IMG/VR virus record: IMGVR_UViG_3300025759_000072
Location: 25,419 to 89,418 of that record
Direction: 5' to 3' (one strand)
Source of the DNA: a virus
DNA: 64,000 nt
A program made the position numbers and the translations under genes. The stretch's first letter is position 1; each line of letters opens with the position of its first letter. A model generated the notes under the pieces. That model saw nothing but the letters and a program-made list of their open reading frames with translations. It did no database searches and was not told where the DNA came from. Of the stretch, positions 9,273 to 16,183 are shown one piece after another.

Positions 9273-9710
9273 ATGACTTCACTCAAAGGCAGATATCGAC
9301 CAACTCATCCACAGAAGTACAAAGGCGATCCGACGAACATTATCTATCGTAGTTCGTGGGAGTTAAAGTATATGAAGTGGTGTGATCATAATCAGGCTGT
9401 GATCCAGTGGCAGTCCGAAGAGTTTTCTATACCGTATCGTCATCCGATAGATGGTAAGGTGCATAGATATTTCCCTGACTTTCTTGTTAAAATAAAAACA
9501 TCACATGATATCGTTGAGACATGGGTGATAGAAATCAAACCTATGTATCAAGTCAAAGAACCAAAGCCACAGAATCGTAAAACAAAGAAGTATCTAACAG
9601 AAGTCAAGACGTATGCAATCAATCGTTACAAATGGGACTATGCTATTGAGTGGTGTAAAGATCGTGGATACAAGTTCATCATACTCACTGAGAAAGAGTT
9701 GAATGTTTAA
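9273..9710 (+). CDS. gp4: Head completion protein gp4 (PD-(D/E)XK-type nuclease fold)
   Basis: 145 residues, close to T4 gp4 (150). Early residues give NIIYRSSWELKYMKWCD, the typical gp4 start. Then YFPDFLVKI...WVIEIKP supplies a PD-x-ExK nuclease core (PD near residue 71, EIK near residue 90). gp4 (gp50) is needed to finish DNA-filled heads before tail joining. It opens the plus-strand late operon behind the box at 9235-9242. Confidence 0.92.
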   Translation: MTSLKGRYRPTHPQKYKGDPTNIIYRSSWELKYMKWCDHNQAVIQWQSEEFSIPYRHPIDGKVHRYFPDFLVKIKTSHDIVETWVIEIKPMYQVKEPKPQNRKTKKYLTEVKTYAINRYKWDYAIEWCKDRGYKFIILTEKELNV

Positions 9711-9718
9711 TATAAATA
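9711..9718 (+). promoter_or_regulatory. Late promoter box
   Basis: TATAAATA right after the gp4 stop codon and 18 bases before the start of the next gene. It gives that gene and the tail genes a second late start. Confidence 0.7.
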
Positions 9719-9736
9719 ATCAAAAGGAGTACTGCT

Positions 9737-10324
9737 TTGGTAGCATACATATTCGATAAGATGTTAGTACAGGGTGTTCGTTCTGGTCAAATCCCCGCTC
9801 GAACACAACAGTCTCGTGATTGGTTTCGTGATAAGGCTAAGAATGCAAGTGTGACTCCAACAAAGTTAATGAAAGAAGACGTTTCTCGGTTTGTGAATCG
9901 AGCAACAGTTGGTAAGATGTATCACTTTTACTATGATCCAAAACATAAGAAGACACTACCTTACTATGATACATTTCCATTGATTTTTAAAGTGAAGAAT
10001 GTTCCTAATGGATTTCTTGGTCTCAATCTTCACTATCTTCCATTAAGACAACGAGCAGTGTTGATGGATGCATTATATGATTTGACAACAAATACAAAGT
10101 ATGATGAAACAACGAAGTTAAGAATCAGTTATGATATTTTGAATGGAGCGGCGAAGTATAAGTGGTTTAAACCAACATTGAAGATGTATCTAAACAAACA
10201 TGTGCGATCAAGGTTTTTAGAGATTAGTTCTGTCGAATGGGATATGGCATTATTCCTTCCAACAGAAAGATTTGAGAAATCAAGTAAACGATCTGTCTGG
10301 AAAGACAGCAGACAAATGGTATAA
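9737..10324 (+). CDS. Conserved T4-like late protein, possible gp2 (DNA end protector)
   Basis: 195 residues. Initiation appears to be at a TTG with a strong AAGGAG site seven bases upstream (9724-9729); the next in-frame ATG would cut off the conserved N-terminus. Visible blocks are QSRDWFRDKAK, GKMYHFYYDPKHKKTLPYYD and GFLGLNLHYLP. I know this pattern from other T4-like phages, where it is often recorded as structural or as the gp2 DNA end protector. T4 gp2 is longer (274). Position next to gp4 fits a head-completion or DNA-terminus role, but the function is not proven by the sequence. Confidence 0.8.
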   Translation: MVAYIFDKMLVQGVRSGQIPARTQQSRDWFRDKAKNASVTPTKLMKEDVSRFVNRATVGKMYHFYYDPKHKKTLPYYDTFPLIFKVKNVPNGFLGLNLHYLPLRQRAVLMDALYDLTTNTKYDETTKLRISYDILNGAAKYKWFKPTLKMYLNKHVRSRFLEISSVEWDMALFLPTERFEKSSKRSVWKDSRQMV

Positions 10325-10327
10325 CAA

Positions 10328-11104
10328 ATGGCATTTAACGTCAATCAATTTCAAGCAGAGATGACAAGAAACGGAATCGCTAAGACAAGTGATTTCGAAG
10401 TTGAGATTACAGGAGCACCAGTATCTGGTAATGTTCTTGAATCAAGTCAGTTATCTCTTGGTTCGATTCTTTCAAATCCAGTTGGTACTGTTACTGATGC
10501 TGTTGGTGATTTTCTTGGTGGTATTTTTGGTACAGGAACTGGTGGTGCAAGATCAATGTCGTTTAGAATTGATTCTGTAACTTTTCCACAACGGTCTCTT
10601 GGACGTATCGATTACAAAGATTATGGCGCACCATATAATATCGGCAGTCTTGCAAACTATGTTAATATCGATTTCTCTGTTATTCTCAGCCCAGATTTAA
10701 GAGAACGTGAGTTCTTCATGCAATGGCAAGATCGTGTTACAGGTAATCATAGAACAGGTGGTTCGAACTTTGATATTGGTTACTATGATCAGTATGTACT
10801 CAAACAAGGATTTACGATTTATCAGTTGAATCCAAACGGGCAAAGAACATATGCTATTCGTCTTGTTGATTGTTATCCAGAACAGATTGCATCATTATCT
10901 GGAAACTGGAGTGCGACCGACGTACAAAAACAAAATGTCACAATGGCATATAGATACTTCACTGAAGAAAGACTTAAAACATCATTCACCTTTGATCTTG
11001 ACAATGTTGCTTCTGCTTTCAATGCTGTGAAGAATCTACCAAACCAAATAAAAGGAAGATCAAAAGACGCTCTGAACAGAGCAGGATTCCCATTGAATTT
11101 ATAA
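10328..11104 (+). CDS. Tail tube-family protein (gp54/gp19-like)
   Basis: 258 residues. The C-terminal two thirds has the contractile-tail tube fold pattern: MSFRIDSVTFPQRSLGRIDY, YVNIDFSVILSPDLREREFFMQWQD and LSGNWSATDVQKQNVTMAYRY, as in gp19-type tube proteins and their baseplate homologue gp54. The N-terminus has a Gly-rich insertion (residues ~45-75). Because it lies among baseplate genes rather than beside a sheath gene, I favour a gp54-like tube initiator. It overlaps nothing and is spaced three bases from the previous gene. Confidence 0.75.
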   Translation: MAFNVNQFQAEMTRNGIAKTSDFEVEITGAPVSGNVLESSQLSLGSILSNPVGTVTDAVGDFLGGIFGTGTGGARSMSFRIDSVTFPQRSLGRIDYKDYGAPYNIGSLANYVNIDFSVILSPDLREREFFMQWQDRVTGNHRTGGSNFDIGYYDQYVLKQGFTIYQLNPNGQRTYAIRLVDCYPEQIASLSGNWSATDVQKQNVTMAYRYFTEERLKTSFTFDLDNVASAFNAVKNLPNQIKGRSKDALNRAGFPLNL

Positions 11105-11123
11105 TATTGACCTGGAGTAAAAT

Positions 11124-11837
11124 ATGGCTTTACCTAAATTAGTAACACCTGAGTTTGAGACTGTTATTCCTTCGACAAAAGAACCGATTAAGTTTCGCCC
11201 GTTCTTAGTGAAAGAAGAAAAAATTTTGTATATGGCTCTTGAGGGCGGCGAAGAAAAAATTATACAAGAAGCAGTTTGTAACATTCTAGATTCTTGTATT
11301 CTAACATCAAATGTTGATGCTAAAAAACTTGCATCGTATGATATTGAATATTTGTTTTTACAATTAAGAAGTAAATCGGTTGGCGAGTCTGTTGAGTTAA
11401 ATCTTCGTCATGGTGCGGATATTGAATGCAAACATATTACGGAAATGACTATACCTTATGGAAATATTGGTGTTACTTTTAATGAAAAACATCAAAACAA
11501 TATTAAGATAGATGACAAATATGGGATTAAATTGAGAGATCCATCTTACTTCGATATTACTAACACTATTAATGAAAATCAAGATGAGTTACAAAACATC
11601 TTTAATATCATTGTAAATTGTGTGGAATGTGTGTACGACGAAGAAAATGTATATGATGAGTTTACAAAAGAAGAGATGAATGATTTTCTTTCAAACCTAA
11701 CACAATCTCAATTTGAAAATATTAAAAATTTTTTTGATACATTACCAAAATTAGAACATGAAATTAGTTGGACATGTGAAGAATGTGGTAAAGAAGAAAA
11801 ATTAAAATTGGAAGGGTTGCAAAGTTTTTTTATGTAG
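11124..11837 (+). CDS. gp26: gp26 baseplate hub / tail assembly chaperone, zero-frame product
   Basis: 237 residues from ATG 11124 (GGAG site upstream), near T4 gp26 (208). It matches the T4 baseplate-protein family: N-terminal LPKLVTPEFETVIPSTKEPIKFRPFLVKEEKIL, a helical middle, and near the end WTCEECGKEEKLKLEGLQ, a small C-x2-C pair. The last codons are AGT TTT TTT ATG then TAG. They contain the perfect slippery heptamer T_TTT_TTT at 11825-11831, so a fraction of ribosomes may enter the -1 frame (see the fusion entry). It lies just before the tape-measure candidate, as tail chaperone genes usually do. Confidence 0.88.
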   Translation: MALPKLVTPEFETVIPSTKEPIKFRPFLVKEEKILYMALEGGEEKIIQEAVCNILDSCILTSNVDAKKLASYDIEYLFLQLRSKSVGESVELNLRHGADIECKHITEMTIPYGNIGVTFNEKHQNNIKIDDKYGIKLRDPSYFDITNTINENQDELQNIFNIIVNCVECVYDEENVYDEFTKEEMNDFLSNLTQSQFENIKNFFDTLPKLEHEISWTCEECGKEEKLKLEGLQSFFM

Positions 11838-12016
11838 GGCTCAGTCATGATTCGTTGATTAATCATTATTATACGAATTTTGCTATGATGCAACATCACA
11901 AATATTCATTGACTGAGTTAGATAACATGATTCCTTTTGAAAGAAAAATATATGTTGATTTATTATTGCAACATCTAAAAGAAGAAAAAGAAAGATTAGA
12001 GAACCAAAATGTCTAG
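11124..12016 (+). CDS. gp26-gp51 fusion by probable -1 programmed frameshift
   Basis: If ribosomes slip back one base at T_TTT_TTT (11825-11831), translation avoids the TAG at 11835 and continues 61 codons to a TAG at 12014-12016, giving about 297 residues. The extension reads YVGLSHDSLINHYYTNFAMM...YSLTELDNMIPFERKIYVDLLLQ...LKEEKERLEN. This is the style of gp51 and of tail-chaperone T domains. The -1 frame has no good start of its own: its first ATG (11885) lacks a ribosome site. A 6-bp stem (11847-11852 with 11861-11866) lies 15 bases downstream. The following gene starts inside the extension, at 12009. Known: G/GT-type chaperones use such shifts. Inferred: that it operates here. Confidence 0.72.
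11825..11831 (+). promoter_or_regulatory. Slippery heptamer T_TTT_TTT
   Basis: Seven consecutive T in the correct phase (AG[T TTT TTT] ATG TAG). A -1 slip re-pairs both tRNAs on TTT TTT. Confidence 0.7.
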
Positions 12017-13562
12017 TTTCGAAGCAGTAATTGATAGGATGAAACAAGAGGGTGATTTGACTCGCAACAGCGGGACAAATTCTCTCAAACAAATTAATAG
12101 AACTCTAGAATCTATCTTAGAGACTCTTAGTAAAAATTTTAAAACTCTTCAAAATATCAAAACCGCTACTCCATCTAGAACAACACCTAGAGATGATACC
12201 CCCATACCAGAAAGAATTAGCCCTGAGTTTAAGACTCAGAGGAGTGGTGGTGTCATTTCAGCAATGAGTTCTGCAATATCTGGGCAAACGATTGGTAGAT
12301 TAGGTATTGGTAGTTCAGGTAAAGCGCAACAAAAAAGAAAAGAGATTGCCGACGCCTCTGGTTTAACAAAACTCAGAGAAATGAGAGAAGGCGCTATTGA
12401 AAAACTATATTCGTTTTCTGATTCAAAAACAAAAAACAAAAAAGAAGATGAATCGTTAAAAGAAGAGAAAGAACAAACTTCTTTATTAAGAGAACTTGTT
12501 GGTACTTTTAAAAAACGATTTTTCAAAGAAAAACAAGAAAACTTAAAAAGAGCAGATGTAGAATCTCAACAAAGAGAATTTGATTTTGGTGGGGAACCTA
12601 CCGCAGAACCAAAAGAAAAAAGTAAAGGTATTTTTGGTACTCTTTTTAGTTTATTAGGTTCTGGTCTAAGTACAATTTTTGGACCTATTATTGCATTATT
12701 AACAAATCCTACCGTGTTGGCTTTACTTGTTGGGATTGGTGCTTTTCTTGTCGCAGTAAAAACTTATGAAAAAGATATACTTGCCGCCAGAGATGCTTTG
12801 GTTGAATGGTCAAAACCGTTTACAGATTGGTTACAAAAGACTGGAGGAAAATTAAGAAATACTTTAGGGATTGCAATTGATACTGTAACAGGATTAACTA
12901 AATCACAAGAAAAAATGATGCAAGAAAGTCCAGGGACTGAATCCGATTTTCAAAGTAACGCTTGGAAGGGTAAAAGTCCCTACATGACAAAAGAAGAAAG
13001 AGAACAATATAACAAACAATTAGAAACTGGTCAAGCAAAAATAACTTCTAAAAGAACAGAAGAAATAAAACAAGGATTATCTAGAAGCGAAGTTGAGTCT
13101 GCTTTAAAAACTGAAGAAGGAAAAAGAAGTGGTTTTTGGAATTCAATTGTTGGTCCCGGTGACAGGATAGTTAGTGGACCTCTTGCTGGATTAACAATGG
13201 ATCAAGCTAGAGCATTACTTGAATCGACAGAATTGAAAGATACTGCTCCTAAAAAACAAATGCGTAACAGCGCCGCTGTCGTTATGCGAGGCCCCCCGCC
13301 GGCAGCATATAAGGAGGGAGCTGCTGATCCTGATGATATTTCGGGGAGAGTTGTTCCACGTGGAATTCCAGAATCTTCGCAACAACTCGGTCAAGGATCT
13401 GGTCAACGACCAATCATCGTTAATAATGTTTCAGCACCTACAACAGTAGATGCATCAACAAACGCTCCAACCACAGTCAATGGTGGTGGTAATGGTTACA
13501 GTGCTCCTGCAGCAAGAAGACAAATGACATTATATCCATCGATGGATGCTACAGGCGCATAA
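12009..13562 (+). CDS. Tape-measure candidate (gp29-like)
   Basis: 517 residues. N-terminal residues 1-60 are a charged amphipathic helix and the middle is Lys/Glu-rich helix. Residues ~210-260 are strongly hydrophobic, with two segments around GTLFSLLGSGLSTIFGPIIALL and TVLALLVGIGAFLVAV. The C-terminus turns to Ala/Thr/Asn-rich beta (VSAPTTVDASTNAPTTVNGGG). Length is near T4 gp29 (590), and the gene follows the frameshifting chaperone pair directly, as tape measures do in long-tailed phages. The start ATG lies inside the gp51-like frame. Identity is inferred from architecture and position. It could also be a hub protein such as gp28. Confidence 0.65.
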   Translation: MSSFEAVIDRMKQEGDLTRNSGTNSLKQINRTLESILETLSKNFKTLQNIKTATPSRTTPRDDTPIPERISPEFKTQRSGGVISAMSSAISGQTIGRLGIGSSGKAQQKRKEIADASGLTKLREMREGAIEKLYSFSDSKTKNKKEDESLKEEKEQTSLLRELVGTFKKRFFKEKQENLKRADVESQQREFDFGGEPTAEPKEKSKGIFGTLFSLLGSGLSTIFGPIIALLTNPTVLALLVGIGAFLVAVKTYEKDILAARDALVEWSKPFTDWLQKTGGKLRNTLGIAIDTVTGLTKSQEKMMQESPGTESDFQSNAWKGKSPYMTKEEREQYNKQLETGQAKITSKRTEEIKQGLSRSEVESALKTEEGKRSGFWNSIVGPGDRIVSGPLAGLTMDQARALLESTELKDTAPKKQMRNSAAVVMRGPPPAAYKEGAADPDDISGRVVPRGIPESSQQLGQGSGQRPIIVNNVSAPTTVDASTNAPTTVNGGGNGYSAPAARRQMTLYPSMDATGA

Positions 13563-13565
13563 AAA

Positions 13566-13590
13566 AGAGGGGACCCAGCGGATCCCCTCT
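13566..13590 (-). terminator. Intrinsic terminator after gp32
   Basis: Stem AGAGGGGA / TCCCCTCT (13566-13573 with 13583-13590). On the minus strand a run of T follows (13565-13561), so it ends gp32 transcription. On the plus strand no T run follows. Confidence 0.75.
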
Positions 13591-13615
13591 CCAAAACGCA
13601 TTGCGCTATTTTGTA

Positions 13616-14515
13616 TTAGTCTTCTTCTGCTAGCTGTTTGAAGAAGTCTAAGCTATCATCAGATGACTCTTCGCTCAAAGGTTGATCCTCTTCTTGAACC
13701 TTCGCGGATTGAACTTGACGAGGCTCCTCAAAAACTTCCTCGTCAACTTCGTCAGCAGTTGAGGATACTGCTGTGGCTCCAAGAACCCGATTTAGTCTTG
13801 CCTGTAGTTCGGCATAGGTCTTGAAGTTTTTACGATCTAGAAACTCTTGTAGGGAGTATTGTGAGTTCCAGACCTTTTCCAGCTCATCATCTTCTTCTGA
13901 TAGAGCTGAAACTTTATCAAACTCTGACTTGTCGTAATTACGATAACCTTCGACATTACGAATCTTCAGTTTGAGATTAGCGCCTTCCCAAAGATCAAAA
14001 GGATTGGTTGGATCTTCATCTTCGAACTCAGGGTTCATTTGGTCGTTGATCTTATCCCAAATCTTCTTACCATACTTGTAAAGGAATACCTTACCCTCGT
14101 TTTCAGGATGAGCAGGATCTTTTACAATATAGATGTTTGAGATATAAGACAGACGACGCTTCTGCTTGCGAGCCTGTTCTTTACCAGCTTCGTCACCACG
14201 ATTCCAAAGAGTGGAGTTATACTCGCCAAGAGGATCTTTCTCATTGAGAGTCGTAAGCGAGTTCTCAATGTACCAGCCACCTGGACCTTGGAAACCATGA
14301 GAGAACAAACGCACCCAAGGAAGGTCTTCGCCTTTTGGTGCAGGAAGGAAACGAATCACAGCATAACCATTACCTGCCTTATCGACTTCTGGTTGCCAGA
14401 AACGAGTATCAGCACCGCCTTGTTGAGAACTACTTTGAAGTTTGTTTGTCTCTGAAATGATCTTGTCGTAAACAGATTTGCGTGAACGCTTGAGGTCTTT
14501 AAAAGATGTAGTCAT
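13616..14515 (-). CDS. gp32: Single-stranded DNA-binding protein gp32
   Basis: 299 residues, as T4 gp32 (301). The N-terminal basic LAST-type stretch (FKDLKRSRKSVYDK) serves cooperative binding. The OB-fold core follows (FWQPEVDKAGNGYAVIRFLP, WVRLFSHGFQGPGGWYIE), and the acidic C-terminal tail is DQPLSEESSDDSLDFFKQLAEED-like. The protein has no cysteine at all: the T4 zinc ligands (three Cys after the conserved His) are replaced in the ENSLTTLNEKDPLGEYN loop. It coats DNA in replication, recombination and repair. Its promoter region carries overlapping sigma70-type and late elements. An intrinsic terminator follows. Confidence 0.95.
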   Translation of the reverse strand: MTTSFKDLKRSRKSVYDKIISETNKLQSSSQQGGADTRFWQPEVDKAGNGYAVIRFLPAPKGEDLPWVRLFSHGFQGPGGWYIENSLTTLNEKDPLGEYNSTLWNRGDEAGKEQARKQKRRLSYISNIYIVKDPAHPENEGKVFLYKYGKKIWDKINDQMNPEFEDEDPTNPFDLWEGANLKLKIRNVEGYRNYDKSEFDKVSALSEEDDELEKVWNSQYSLQEFLDRKNFKTYAELQARLNRVLGATAVSSTADEVDEEVFEEPRQVQSAKVQEEDQPLSEESSDDSLDFFKQLAEED

Positions 14516-14586
14516 ATGTATTTCTCCGTATTTCGATGTATGTTTGTATATTTACTTGTCCACAATATTCATCATATAATATTCTA

Positions 14587-14615
14587 TTTATACTATATTT
14601 TCTCACCATTGTCAA
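14587..14615 (-). promoter_or_regulatory. Compound gp32 promoter (sigma70-type plus late box)
   Basis: On the minus strand TTGACA (14615-14610), 17 bases, TATAAA (14592-14587). The -10 is also part of a perfect TATAAATA late box (14592-14585). Both lie upstream of gp32, so gp32 could be read early and late. Confidence 0.7.
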
Positions 14616-15219
14616 TAACTTTTTTCAAGATTTTTCGATATTCAAATTTATCATAGTGTAAAAACTGTCGGTATTTCTGTATCTGTTTCTTCTTTTCCTC
14701 CCATACTATATCATCAAGTTTCGCATTCCAGTATCGAGTGAAGTGAAGGATATCGTCGAGGATAATCATCGTTTCAATACATATTTTCTTTTGAAGAAAA
14801 AGTTTTAACAATTGTGGATGATTATTGTCCTCGACGATTAATAGATCATTTAATGATTTATCATGAAGACGACTAAAGTCGACCAAACAATCAACATCAC
14901 TCCTAAACATATACGAAAGACTCTCTTGTCTTTTTTTGTAGGATACATAATTGTCCTCGCTTTCTTTTGAAATAAGATTGCCAATCCAATTATCACTCAC
15001 TAAAAAGTTACTTACGAAAAATTCTACAAGTTCATTCTTATCATATTTCTTTTGTAACTTGCGAAAGAAAAACTTATCATTCCTCTTGAGAAAAGATTCG
15101 ACATTCGCACGAATCTTTCCATTATATTTAAAGTAATCATAATCACTGGTAAAATGCTGCTTCAACGCAAGATACGTTTTGTAAGCATCAAAACCTTCAT
15201 TCAAATCATATGCCATCAT
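14593..15219 (-). CDS. gp59: gp59-like helicase loader
   Basis: 208 residues, near T4 gp59 (217). The N-terminus has FDAYKTYLALKQHFTSDYDYFKYNGK, the pattern of gp59 proteins. The rest is basic and helical (SFLKRNDKFFFRKLQKKY, VSNFLVSDNWIGNLI). gp59 loads the gp41 helicase onto gp32-covered forks and coordinates the start of recombination-dependent replication. It lies between gp33 and gp32. The first ATG at 15219 overlaps the gp33 stop (ATGA), and a second ATG is at 15216. Confidence 0.9.
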   Translation of the reverse strand: MMAYDLNEGFDAYKTYLALKQHFTSDYDYFKYNGKIRANVESFLKRNDKFFFRKLQKKYDKNELVEFFVSNFLVSDNWIGNLISKESEDNYVSYKKRQESLSYMFRSDVDCLVDFSRLHDKSLNDLLIVEDNNHPQLLKLFLQKKICIETMIILDDILHFTRYWNAKLDDIVWEEKKKQIQKYRQFLHYDKFEYRKILKKVIDNGEKI

Positions 15220-15431
15220 ACTGGTAACTTATTAATCTTTTCTTTCATTAAATTTAGATCACTTGCTTCTGAAGCAATCGTTTCTTTTATTTTTTGATTT
15301 AAAAGTTTAGCAGCAGTTTCGATTTCCATACCTGTCTTATCACAGTAATGAACGATTGCGTCCATATATGGAATATCCAACTGATAAACCATTTCTTCAA
15401 TTTCCATTGAAAAATTTTGTCTACTTAACAT
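15216..15431 (-). CDS. gp33: Late transcription co-activator gp33
   Basis: 71 residues from ATG 15431. A GGGAG ribosome site sits five bases upstream and the ATG overlaps the stop of the hydrolase gene (TAATG); an ATG at 15443 would give four extra residues without a site. The sequence SRQNFSMEIEEMVYQLDIPYMDAIVHYCDKTG followed by AAKLLNQKIKE is the gp33 pattern of marine T4-like phages, which are shorter than T4 gp33 (112). gp33 bridges the RNA polymerase flap and the sliding clamp and is needed for the TATAAATA promoters seen in this window. Confidence 0.88.
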   Translation of the reverse strand: MLSRQNFSMEIEEMVYQLDIPYMDAIVHYCDKTGMEIETAAKLLNQKIKETIASEASDLNLMKEKINKLPV

Positions 15432-15928
15432 TATTTCTCCCATCTGTAAAATATATGATCTTCAATTTTTGCTGTGCGTGTTTTAGTTTTAGCCCATGCT
15501 GGTGTTACATAGTAAGCATGATAGTGAGTAGCACCATTTGTGATATCAATCGACCACTCCGCAATCAGAACAATAGCAAGTCTGTATATCTCTCTATAGG
15601 TTTCGATATCTCTTATAGTATCTGACTTACCATCACAGTACCAAGAAAACTGACAAAGGTTTCTAACCGGAATCATCTTCGTTTTGTCTTTCCAAGATTT
15701 CTTATGTGGACCCTGCATAACAACTTCACAGATGTTATTTGGAAATCTTGAATCATTAACACGATTCAATGTAACTTGCCCGACAGCGACTTGACCCACC
15801 ACTGGCTGATTTCGAGCCTCATGATAGATATTCAATGCCAGACAAGTTACATTGTCATTATCATCGTATGCTGCAGCGGTTTGAGAAAAACACAAAGCAA
15901 CAAATATAGTTACTATCAACCTTTTCAT
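15431..15928 (-). CDS. Secreted SleB-like cell wall hydrolase
   Basis: 165 residues from ATG 15928. A signal peptide (KRLIVTIFVALCFSQTAAA, cleavage near residue 20) precedes a SleB/Hydrolase_2-type domain: ALNIYHEARNQPVVGQVAVGQVTLNRV with the catalytic-type Glu in YHEAR, then a CQFSWYCDG motif and ATHYHAYYVTPAW. Such enzymes cut peptidoglycan glycan strands. The signal suggests export by Sec without a holin. A one-helix membrane protein gene is directly upstream. This is a second wall hydrolase besides the T4-type lysozyme at 57.5 kb. The sigma70-type promoter at 15935-15963 would start RNA almost at the ATG. Confidence 0.85.
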   Translation of the reverse strand: MKRLIVTIFVALCFSQTAAAYDDNDNVTCLALNIYHEARNQPVVGQVAVGQVTLNRVNDSRFPNNICEVVMQGPHKKSWKDKTKMIPVRNLCQFSWYCDGKSDTIRDIETYREIYRLAIVLIAEWSIDITNGATHYHAYYVTPAWAKTKTRTAKIEDHIFYRWEK

Positions 15929-15934
15929 AAGTTG

Positions 15935-15963
15935 ATTATAAACTGAATAATACAAAATGTCAA
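15935..15963 (-). promoter_or_regulatory. Sigma70-type promoter before the SleB-like gene
   Basis: Minus strand TTGACA (15963-15958), 17 bases, TATAAT (15940-15935): full consensus. The predicted start falls at about 15928, at the ATG itself. Confidence 0.7.
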
Positions 15964-16113
15964 CTATTTTTTATTAACTATTTCGAAAAGGGTTTTCACC
16001 TTTTCTTGAAGCACTTCAATTGATGTATGCATTTTTGCTAAAACAATGACTAATGTTACAAATCCCACGGCAATCGGCCATAACGAAGAGATTACTGTTA
16101 CAATCTCTTCCAT
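15964..16113 (-). CDS. Small membrane protein, holin-like candidate
   Basis: 49 residues from ATG 16113, with a GAGG-type site about 13 bases upstream. One transmembrane segment (residues ~8-27, SSLWPIAVGFVTLVIVLA) is followed by a charged amphipathic helix (TSIEVLQEKVKTLFEIVNKK). It is the first gene behind the minus-strand late box at 16152-16159 and directly precedes the secreted hydrolase. I infer a role in lysis (holin or pinholin-like), but a one-helix protein of this size could do other envelope work. Confidence 0.7.
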   Translation of the reverse strand: MEEIVTVISSLWPIAVGFVTLVIVLAKMHTSIEVLQEKVKTLFEIVNKK

Positions 16114-16151
16114 TGTTTTATTATACCTCTTATTGTGAATAGAAGTCAATA

Positions 16152-16159
16152 TATTTATA
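16152..16159 (-). promoter_or_regulatory. Late promoter box, leftward
   Basis: The minus strand reads TATAAATA, 39 bases before the small membrane protein gene. It is part of a divergent pair with the box at 16159-16166. Confidence 0.7.
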
Positions 16160-16166
16160 ATAAATA
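16159..16166 (+). promoter_or_regulatory. Late promoter box, rightward (FecR-domain gene)
   Basis: The plus strand reads AATAAATA, fitting the NATAAATA form of late boxes, 18 bases before the ATG of the FecR-domain gene. An AAGGA ribosome site follows at 16173-16177. Confidence 0.6.
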
Positions 16167-16183
16167 TACAGAAAGGATAAAAA

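Noticed and set aside
9236-9286. A 17-residue N-terminal extension of the gp48-like protein
   Set aside because: It would cross the divergent gp4 start and both late boxes; ATG 9235 has a proper AAGGA site.
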